From assembly GCA_963838205.1 (NCBI GenBank), contig CAWIQF010000008.1:62001-126000 (forward strand): a stretch of 64,000 nt of DNA. The letters run 5' to 3'. The notes under the pieces are model-generated. The model worked only from the letters and a program-made list of their open reading frames with translations. It did not search any database and was not told the DNA's origin. Both the position numbers and the translations under genes were made by a program. Shown piece after piece: positions 58,460 through 64,000 of this stretch (position 1 is the stretch's first letter; each line of letters opens with the position of its first letter). The DNA is from CAIVVT01 sp963838205 (lineage in GTDB: Bacteria > Acidobacteriota > Terriglobia > Bryobacterales > Bryobacteraceae).

Positions 58460-60324
58460 AGGAACTGTTCCGGCTGTTCGGCTACGCCAAGCGCTATGCG
58501 CCAGTTCTGGCACTGGCCGTCATCCTGATGATGATCGCGGGTGCGATGCACGGGGCCATTCCGCTGCTGCTGCGCCCAGTCATCGACATCGTTCTGGGCC
58601 CCGATCAGCCGCAGGCTCCGCTCCCGGCGAGTGGCACCGAAGTGGCCAAGATGAATCCGCGGGCCGGCTCGGGCCACGTTGAATTGATCACGCTGCCCTT
58701 CGGCGGCCGCAAAGTGTACCTCGATCAGATCGTGCCCTTCCCGCTGCACCAGGTCTGGTCGCTGGTCGCGGTGGCGATTCTGCTCGTGTTCCTCACCAAG
58801 GGCGTCGCGGATTACGCGGGCAATTACCTGATCAACGTCGTCGGCTACTCGGTGGTGACCGATCTGCGCCAGCGCACGTTCGACAAAGTCATCCGCGAGG
58901 AGCACGAATTCTTCCAGCAGCATTCCACCGGCAGGCTGATGTCGTCGATTATGAGTGACATCGACCGCATCCAGTTGGCCGTCTCGCAGATGCTCGCCGA
59001 CTGGTTCCGCCAGTCGTTTTCCGCGCTGGCGCTAGTGTGCGTGCTCTTCAACAGCGACTGGAAACTGGCGCTGGTCTCCGCCACCGTACTGCCATTCGTC
59101 CTCTTGCCCACCTTACGCTTGGGACGGCGCATCCGAAACACGACTCGCAAGGCGCAAGACAACGCCGCGGAGTTGAATCAGATCATGCAGGAGGGCTTCA
59201 GCGGCCACGGCGTCGTGAAGACGTTCGGCGCGGAGGAGTTCGAGAGTTCCAAGTTTCACCTCGCAGCGCAGAGGTTCAAACGCAATAATCTGCGCTACAC
59301 CGCGCTGCAGGCGCTGCCCTCGCCGATTATCGAGTTTTTCGGCGCAGTGACGATCGTCGGACTGCTGACCTACGCCCGCACCCATAGCGGCGGCCACATG
59401 AGCGCCGGCGCATTCACGAGCTTCATGGTCGCCCTGCTGCTGCTGTACGAGCCCGTCAAGCGGCTGACGGGCATCGCCAACATTTTTCAACAGGCACTCG
59501 GCGCCGCCCAGCGCGTCTTCGAGTACGCCGACCGAACACAGCAAATCGAAGAAGCATCGGGCGCGCGCAAGCTGAACGGTCTGAAAGACTCGATCGTCTT
59601 CGACGACGTCTGGTTCCGTTATCCCGGCAAGGAAGAGTACGCGCTGGAAGGCGTATCGCTCGAAGTGCACCGCGGCGAGGTGGTCGCGCTAGTGGGTTCA
59701 AGCGGCGCGGGCAAGACCACGCTGGCCCAACTTGTGCCACGGTTCTACGACGTGGAGCGAGGGCGCGTGCTGATCGACGGCGTGGACGTCCGCACGGCGT
59801 CGCTGAGTTCGCTGCGCAAGCTCTGCGCGCTGGTCGGCCAGGAGACATTCCTGTTCGACGACACGGCGGCGAACAACATTCGCTACGGCCGGCCGGCAGC
59901 GAGCCTGGATGAGATCCGCGAAGCTGCCCGGAACGCTCTGGCCGACGAATTCATCGACGCCCTCCCGTTTGGATATGACACGCGGGTCGGCGAGCGCGGC
60001 GCTATGCTGAGCGGCGGGCAGCGGCAGCGGTTGTCGATCGCGCGGGCGCTGCTGAAAAACGCGCCGATCCTGATTCTGGACGAAGCGACGTCGCAACTGG
60101 ACACGGAAAGCGAACTGCTGGTGCAGCGCGCGCTGGCCAACCTGATGACCAACCGGACGGTCATCGTCATCGCTCACCGGCTTTCGACCATCCGCCGCGC
60201 GGACCGCATTGTCGTTCTCGACGCCGGCCGCATCGGCGAGATCGGAACCCACGAAGAGTTGCTGTCGCAGGGCGGCATCTATGAACGTCTGCACCGATTG
60301 CAGTATGTTGACTTGGAGCACTAA
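58456..60324 (+). CDS. MsbA-like lipid A/lipid exporter ABC transporter
   Basis: A 622-residue half-transporter with fused membrane and ATPase domains. Six membrane helices occupy residues about 1-330 (LALAVILMMIAGAMHGAIPLLL at the start; TAFTSFMVALLLLYEP-like late). Unusually, a periplasmic loop insert lies between the first two helices (residues about 50-100). The ATPase has Walker A LVGSSGAGKTTLAQLVPRFYD near residue 413, signature MLSGGQRQRLSIARAL and Walker B ILILDEATSQLDTESE. It most likely flips lipid A or LPS core. It follows the glycosyltransferase by a 4-base overlap and precedes yicC by 3 bases. Confidence 0.92.
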   Translation: MKELFRLFGYAKRYAPVLALAVILMMIAGAMHGAIPLLLRPVIDIVLGPDQPQAPLPASGTEVAKMNPRAGSGHVELITLPFGGRKVYLDQIVPFPLHQVWSLVAVAILLVFLTKGVADYAGNYLINVVGYSVVTDLRQRTFDKVIREEHEFFQQHSTGRLMSSIMSDIDRIQLAVSQMLADWFRQSFSALALVCVLFNSDWKLALVSATVLPFVLLPTLRLGRRIRNTTRKAQDNAAELNQIMQEGFSGHGVVKTFGAEEFESSKFHLAAQRFKRNNLRYTALQALPSPIIEFFGAVTIVGLLTYARTHSGGHMSAGAFTSFMVALLLLYEPVKRLTGIANIFQQALGAAQRVFEYADRTQQIEEASGARKLNGLKDSIVFDDVWFRYPGKEEYALEGVSLEVHRGEVVALVGSSGAGKTTLAQLVPRFYDVERGRVLIDGVDVRTASLSSLRKLCALVGQETFLFDDTAANNIRYGRPAASLDEIREAARNALADEFIDALPFGYDTRVGERGAMLSGGQRQRLSIARALLKNAPILILDEATSQLDTESELLVQRALANLMTNRTVIVIAHRLSTIRRADRIVVLDAGRIGEIGTHEELLSQGGIYERLHRLQYVDLEH

Positions 60325-60327
60325 ATC

Positions 60328-61221
60328 ATGAGTGTGCGCAGTATGACCGGCTATGCCCAGGTGCGACGGCAGGGCGCCTGGGGCGAGATCACGGCCACCG
60401 TGAAGAGCGTCAACCACCGGGCGCTGGACTTACACTCCTACCTGCCCATGGAACTGGACGCGCTGGACCCGATCCTACGGCAGACCGTCCGCAAGAAGAT
60501 CTCACGCGGGCACATCGAGCTGCGGTTGTCCTACCGGCCTTCGGAGAAAGCAGCGGGCCCGTCTCTGAACAGAACGCTGTTCGATGCCTACCTGCGGGCG
60601 TTGAAGGAGGCATCGGAACTCAGCGGCGTGCTGGCCGATCCGGACCCGAGCCGGGCCCTGCGCATCCCTGGAATGCTGTCGCAGGATGAGGCGGCGCCGC
60701 TGCCGGAAGAGACGGCGGCCGAGGCGGTGCGGGCAACCGAAGACGCACTCGACGCGCTGAACCGGTTTCGGGAACGGGAAGGCCAGGAGACCGTGGCCGC
60801 CATGCGCGGCCATAACGAACTGGTCCACCAGAACGTTCAGACCATTTCGGAGCTCCGCGGCGAAGTGACCGAGGCGATTCGCAGCCGTCTGCAGGAGCGG
60901 ATCTCGAAGTTGTTCAATGGGATGCCGCTCGATCCGCAGCGCTTAGCTCAAGAGGTCGCCTACCTGGTGGACCGAAGCGACATCTCGGAGGAAGTTGACC
61001 GGCTGCAGGTCCACGTTCGCGAACTCGAGCAATTGCTGAACCACGGTGGGGAGCTCGGCAAGAAGCTCGATTTTTTATTACAGGAAATGAATCGGGAAAC
61101 GAATACGACACTCTCGAAGACTTCCGGAGCCGGCGAGCCGGGCGTGCGGATCACAACGCTCGGACTGGAGATCAAAACGAATATCGAGCGCATCCGCGAA
61201 CAGGCGCTGAATCTGGAATGA
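60328..61221 (+). CDS. YicC/YloC family endoribonuclease
   Basis: A 297-residue protein of the YicC family, shown in other bacteria to cut RNA. N-terminus MSVRSMTGYAQVRRQGAWGEITATVKSVNHRALDLHSYLP is standard, with conserved RGHIELRLSY. The C-terminus has EVDRLQVHVRELEQLLNHGG and KKLDFLLQEMNRETNTTLSKTSGAGEPGVRITTLGLEIKTNIERIREQ, the DUF1732 hallmark. Placing next to gmk is very common across bacteria. Its stop overlaps the gmk ATG. Confidence 0.94.
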   Translation: MSVRSMTGYAQVRRQGAWGEITATVKSVNHRALDLHSYLPMELDALDPILRQTVRKKISRGHIELRLSYRPSEKAAGPSLNRTLFDAYLRALKEASELSGVLADPDPSRALRIPGMLSQDEAAPLPEETAAEAVRATEDALDALNRFREREGQETVAAMRGHNELVHQNVQTISELRGEVTEAIRSRLQERISKLFNGMPLDPQRLAQEVAYLVDRSDISEEVDRLQVHVRELEQLLNHGGELGKKLDFLLQEMNRETNTTLSKTSGAGEPGVRITTLGLEIKTNIERIREQALNLE

Positions 61222-61871
61222 GCCGCGTCTTCATCATCTCGGCGCCATCGGGCTCGGGCAAGTCCACGCTGGTGAAACGCCTGCTGGCTCACGACCGGAA
61301 CCTGATCTTCTCGACCTCTTATACAACGCGGACTCCGCGCGGGACGGAAAGGAACGGCGAGCACTACATTTTTATATCGCAGCAGGAATTCGAGGAGCGA
61401 ATCGGGCGCGGCGAATTCCTCGAATGGGCTCTGGTGTTCGGGCATTACTACGGAACGCATCGTGGCATTCTGGAGCGCGGCAGGAACGAGGGCAAAGATG
61501 TGGTTCTCGACATCGACGTTCAGGGTGCGCGACAATTGAAGCAGAAGATACCCGATGCCGTCAGTATCTTCATCCTGGCTCCGTCCAGGGAAGAACTGGC
61601 TAAGCGCCTGCGCACCCGCTCAGAGGACTCCGAGGAAGTGATTCTGCAAAGGCTGGCGGGGGCCGCTGGGGAAATCGAAGATTTTCGCCGCTACGATTAC
61701 GTTCTGGTCAACGACGATGTGGATGCGGCGAGCGAACGGCTGCAGGCGATTGTCAACGCGGAACGCAGAGGGACGACCGATCCAATAGTGGAAGCCCTCC
61801 GCCGGGCCAACCCCGCAGTGACAGAGCGGGTTGAGGGGATTCTGGAGACATTTCGAGTGAAGGAAGCCTGA
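61218..61871 (+). CDS. gmk: Guanylate kinase
   Basis: A 217-residue kinase converting GMP to GDP. The P-loop is ISAPSGSGKSTLVKRLL at residues about 7-23. GMP-binding segments are FSTSYTTRTPRGTERNGEHY and GEFLEWALVFGHYYGTHRG, then VVLDIDVQGARQLKQ and FILAPSREELAKRLRTR (lid). It is translated by overlap from yicC and followed by rpoZ after 11 bases, an arrangement that links nucleotide supply and transcription in many phyla. Confidence 0.97.
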   Translation: MSRVFIISAPSGSGKSTLVKRLLAHDRNLIFSTSYTTRTPRGTERNGEHYIFISQQEFEERIGRGEFLEWALVFGHYYGTHRGILERGRNEGKDVVLDIDVQGARQLKQKIPDAVSIFILAPSREELAKRLRTRSEDSEEVILQRLAGAAGEIEDFRRYDYVLVNDDVDAASERLQAIVNAERRGTTDPIVEALRRANPAVTERVEGILETFRVKEA

Positions 61872-61882
61872 AGGAGAGCAGC

Positions 61883-62128
61883 ATGGCCGAACGGACGACG
61901 CGCAGTCCCATCTTTGCAATTCCGGACGATCCGGAGTTGAGTGCTTACCGGTTCATCATTGTGGCGGCGAAACGCGCGCGGCAGTTGCAGAGCGGTGCCC
62001 GCTCGTTCCTGCCCAGCACGTCGAAAAAGCCGACCGTGGCGGCAATGGAAGAAGTGCGGCGCGGTTTGGTGAGTTGGTACGACCCCGGCGTGCAGCCGCC
62101 CGAGCAACAGGCCGAAGAGCAGCTCTAA
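61883..62128 (+). CDS. rpoZ: RNA polymerase omega subunit
   Basis: An 81-residue small RNA-polymerase subunit that helps to assemble the beta' subunit. It contains AYRFIIVAAKRARQLQSGARS at about residues 23-43, the conserved omega core, and PTVAAMEEVRRGLVSWYDP toward the end. The gmk-rpoZ-coaBC order supports the call, which by sequence alone would be moderate as omega proteins vary. Confidence 0.9.
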   Translation: MAERTTRSPIFAIPDDPELSAYRFIIVAAKRARQLQSGARSFLPSTSKKPTVAAMEEVRRGLVSWYDPGVQPPEQQAEEQL

Positions 62129-62147
62129 CGGCGGAAACGGGACTTTC

Positions 62148-63374
62148 ATGCCCGGGATCCCTGCAGTTCTAGGCGTCGGCGGCGGCATTGCCGCCTACAA
62201 GTCGGCCGAGTTGGCGCGCGCCCTGATGGAACGGGGCTTTGACGTGCGAACGGTCATGACCGAGGCTGCGCGTGAATTCATCCAGCCACTGACCTTTGCG
62301 GCGCTGACCGGGCGGAAGGTCATCACGAACCTGTTTCCCGGCAGCGGTTCCGAGGACGTGCTGGCCAGTTCGGTGGAGCATATCGCCATCGCGCAGGAGA
62401 ACCGCCTGCTGGTCGTGGCGCCCGCCACCGCGGATTTGCTGGCCCGCTTTGCGCAAGGTCTGGCCAACGATTTCCTGACCACGCTGTACCTGGCATTCCA
62501 GGGACCGGTGCTGATCTGCCCGGCGATGAATGCGGCCATGTGGCAGCATGCGGCAACGGTGCACAACCTGGAGATTCTGCGGGGGCGCGGCCACACCATT
62601 TTGGATCCCGACTCGGGACCGCTGGCGTGCGGGACCGTGGGCCCGGGCCGGCTTCCGGACCCTGAGCGAATCGCGGCCATCGCACAGCGCCTGGTCACGC
62701 AGCGGCATGATTTCGACCACGAGACCGTGCTGGTCACGGCGGGGCCGACGCGCGAGCCCGTGGACCCGGTCCGCTTCCTCTCCAACCGCTCGAGCGGCAA
62801 GATGGGCTATGCGCTGGCGGAGGCCGCCGCTTGCCGCGGTGCGCGGGTCATCCTGATTAGCGGCCCGGTTCATTTGCCAGCTCCGGACGGCGTGGAAGTG
62901 GTTCAGGTGCAAACCGCCCTTGAGATGCGCGAGGCGGTAATGAGCCGGCTCGACGAGTCGAGCATCGTCGTCAAGACCGCCGCGGTCGCCGACTACTATG
63001 TGGCCAACGTGCCCCGCCAGAAAGTGAAAAAAACCCCGCTACGCTACTCGCTGGAGTTGGAGCCGACACCTGACATTCTGGCCGAGATCGGCCGGCGCAA
63101 GCAGGATCAGATCCTGATTGGATTCGCGGCCGAGACCGAGAATCTGGTCCCCGAAGCGCGGCGAAAACTCGAATCGAAGAACTGCGACATGGTAGTGGCA
63201 AACCTCGTCTCCCAGGATGGGACAGGGTTCGAATCCGAAGAGAACGAAGTGGTTCTGGTCCAGCGAACGGGTGAGAACCTGCGCCTCGCCAAGGCGCCGA
63301 AGCGCGTGATTGCGGACCAGGTTCTCGATCAGATTCTGAAGCTGCGGCTGGCGCTGCATCACGACCGGAACTGA
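62148..63374 (+). CDS. coaBC: Bifunctional phosphopantothenoylcysteine decarboxylase/phosphopantothenate-cysteine ligase
   Basis: A 408-residue fusion carrying two coenzyme A steps. The decarboxylase half (CoaC, residues 1-180) starts with PAVLGVGGGIAAYKSAELAR, holds the flavin site and SSVEHIAIAQ with the catalytic His, and PAMNAAMWQHAA. The ligase half (CoaB, from about 190) starts VLVTAGPTREPVDPVRFLSNRSSGKMGYALAEAA, with AAVADYYV and IGFAAETENLVPEARRKLESK. Both parts look complete. It follows rpoZ by 19 bases and ends 18 bases before the glycosylase gene. Confidence 0.96.
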   Translation: MPGIPAVLGVGGGIAAYKSAELARALMERGFDVRTVMTEAAREFIQPLTFAALTGRKVITNLFPGSGSEDVLASSVEHIAIAQENRLLVVAPATADLLARFAQGLANDFLTTLYLAFQGPVLICPAMNAAMWQHAATVHNLEILRGRGHTILDPDSGPLACGTVGPGRLPDPERIAAIAQRLVTQRHDFDHETVLVTAGPTREPVDPVRFLSNRSSGKMGYALAEAAACRGARVILISGPVHLPAPDGVEVVQVQTALEMREAVMSRLDESSIVVKTAAVADYYVANVPRQKVKKTPLRYSLELEPTPDILAEIGRRKQDQILIGFAAETENLVPEARRKLESKNCDMVVANLVSQDGTGFESEENEVVLVQRTGENLRLAKAPKRVIADQVLDQILKLRLALHHDRN

Positions 63375-63392
63375 GGGCCGGCCGCTACCGTT

Positions 63393-64000
63393 ATGGATCG
63401 AAATTCCCTGAAGCGCCAGCTCGAGTTCTACCGGGATCTGGGCATCCGCCAATTGAACATTCCGGAGGCGGACCAGGCAGCCGGGCAGGCGAGCGCGCAG
63501 TCGCCAGCCGCCGCTCGGGAAGCAGCAGCGGCGCTGCGCACAACCGCGGCGGATGCCGCGAGGGCCAAGCCGGCGCAGGCGACGCCAATTCTACAAACGT
63601 TGCCCAGCCGGCTGGAGTTCCCGCCCGGCGACGACACGTTGGAGCGGATTCAGGCCGACATCGGGGACTGCAAGCGCTGCAGGCTGTGCGAGAGGCGGAA
63701 CAGGATTGTTTTCGGCTCGGGCAATCCACAGGCGAAACTGGCCTTTGTCGGCGAGGGTCCAGGCGCGGATGAAGACCAGCAGGGGCTGCCATTCGTAGGG
63801 CGCGCCGGCCAGCTTCTGACCCAGATGATCAACGGCACGGCGATGAAAGAAGGCCTGACCATCCGCCGCGAGGATGTGTACATCTGCAACGTCGTCAAAT
63901 GCCGGCCGCCGGAGAACCGGACGCCGCTGCCCGACGAGACGGAGAGCTGCGGGCAGTTCCTGTTCCGCCAGTTGATGGTCATTCGGCCGAAAGCCATTTG
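63393..64000 (+). CDS. Type-4 uracil-DNA glycosylase, N-terminal part
   Basis: The gene is cut by the window end; 202 residues are visible. A variable Ala/Gln-rich N-terminal linker (residues about 20-70) precedes the glycosylase fold: IGDCKRCRLCERRNRIVFGSGNP, with the Cys residues that bind a 4Fe-4S cluster in family 4 enzymes, then FVGEGPGADEDQQGLPFVGRAGQLL with the active-site region and DVYICNVVKCRPPENRTP. Such enzymes remove uracil from DNA. The start is ATG 63393; no strong ribosome site. It follows the CoA gene in the same orientation. Confidence 0.93.
   Translation, partial: MDRNSLKRQLEFYRDLGIRQLNIPEADQAAGQASAQSPAAAREAAAALRTTAADAARAKPAQATPILQTLPSRLEFPPGDDTLERIQADIGDCKRCRLCERRNRIVFGSGNPQAKLAFVGEGPGADEDQQGLPFVGRAGQLLTQMINGTAMKEGLTIRREDVYICNVVKCRPPENRTPLPDETESCGQFLFRQLMVIRPKAI

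Noticed and set aside
63220..63240. Sequence resembling a tRNA T-arm (GGTTCGAATCC)
   Set aside because: It lies within coaBC coding sequence and has no cloverleaf around it.
1..64000. CRISPR arrays, prophage, integrases, rRNA genes
   Set aside because: No repeat-spacer pattern, phage structural genes, integrases or rRNA signatures were seen.

Overview
The window is high-GC, gene-dense bacterial chromosome. The gene set suggests an Acidobacteriota genome, most likely Bryobacterales/Solibacter-like. This placement is inferred from futalosine-type menaquinone genes, lipopolysaccharide-type export genes, many secreted sugar hydrolases and the yicC-gmk-rpoZ-coaBC block; no phylogenetic marker was searched. 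Most genes are packed head to tail, often with 4-base ATGA/GTGA overlaps, so translational coupling is common.

Layout. 1-4.6 kb: a secreted amidohydrolase cut by the window edge, a proline aminopeptidase, the acetyl-CoA carboxylase pair accB-accC and an orphan ABC ATPase. 4.6-9.7 kb: a six-gene operon for a cytosolic group 3-type (3b/sulfhydrogenase-like) [NiFe] hydrogenase. It includes a stand-alone cyclic-nucleotide-binding protein and a maturation protease whose start overlaps the cleaved tail of the large subunit. 9.8-13.7 kb: a FitA/VapC toxin-antitoxin pair, tRNA-Glu(CTC), a fumarylacetoacetase-family enzyme, an aminotransferase and adenylate kinase. 13.7-17.1 kb: mqnP-mqnE (menaquinone), a DUF192 lipoprotein and larB. 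17.1-26.2 kb, minus strand: a small unknown protein, a lytic transglycosylase, an unknown 374-residue protein, an AsmA-like protein, a MobA-like nucleotidyltransferase, XdhC and a sugar-binding protein with a frameshift.

26.3-32.6 kb is a sugar-use region (HAD phosphatase, GH42-like and GH50-like hydrolases), echoed by a GH27 alpha-galactosidase at 47-48.8 kb and an enolase-superfamily enzyme at 49-50.3 kb. 32.7-41.7 kb holds DedA, TldE/TldD, an aldo/keto reductase, ClpP, an Rrf2 regulator, a histidinol-phosphatase-like enzyme and DUF1015. 41.9-47.1 kb carries acyl-CoA synthetase, isocitrate dehydrogenase, PurE and L-2-hydroxyglutarate oxidase. 50.6-55.5 kb is larC-metG-tatD-polyprenyl synthase. 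An intact IS1380-family element (1682 bp) sits exactly on the stop codon of the polyprenyl synthase, with a CTAG duplication. 57.4-64 kb continues with a Trm112-like protein, a glycosyltransferase 9, an MsbA-like exporter, yicC, gmk, rpoZ, coaBC and a type-4 uracil-DNA glycosylase cut by the window edge.

Three genes (sugar-binding protein, tldD, polyprenyl synthase) each carry what looks like a one-base indel; these may be assembly errors or real lesions. No CRISPR array, prophage or rRNA was seen. No wholly new multi-gene system is convincing. The most interesting leads are the cyclic-nucleotide-binding protein inside the hydrogenase operon, the Tat signal on TldD but not on TldE, the inverted-repeat/palindrome cluster before adk, and the IS landing on a stop codon.
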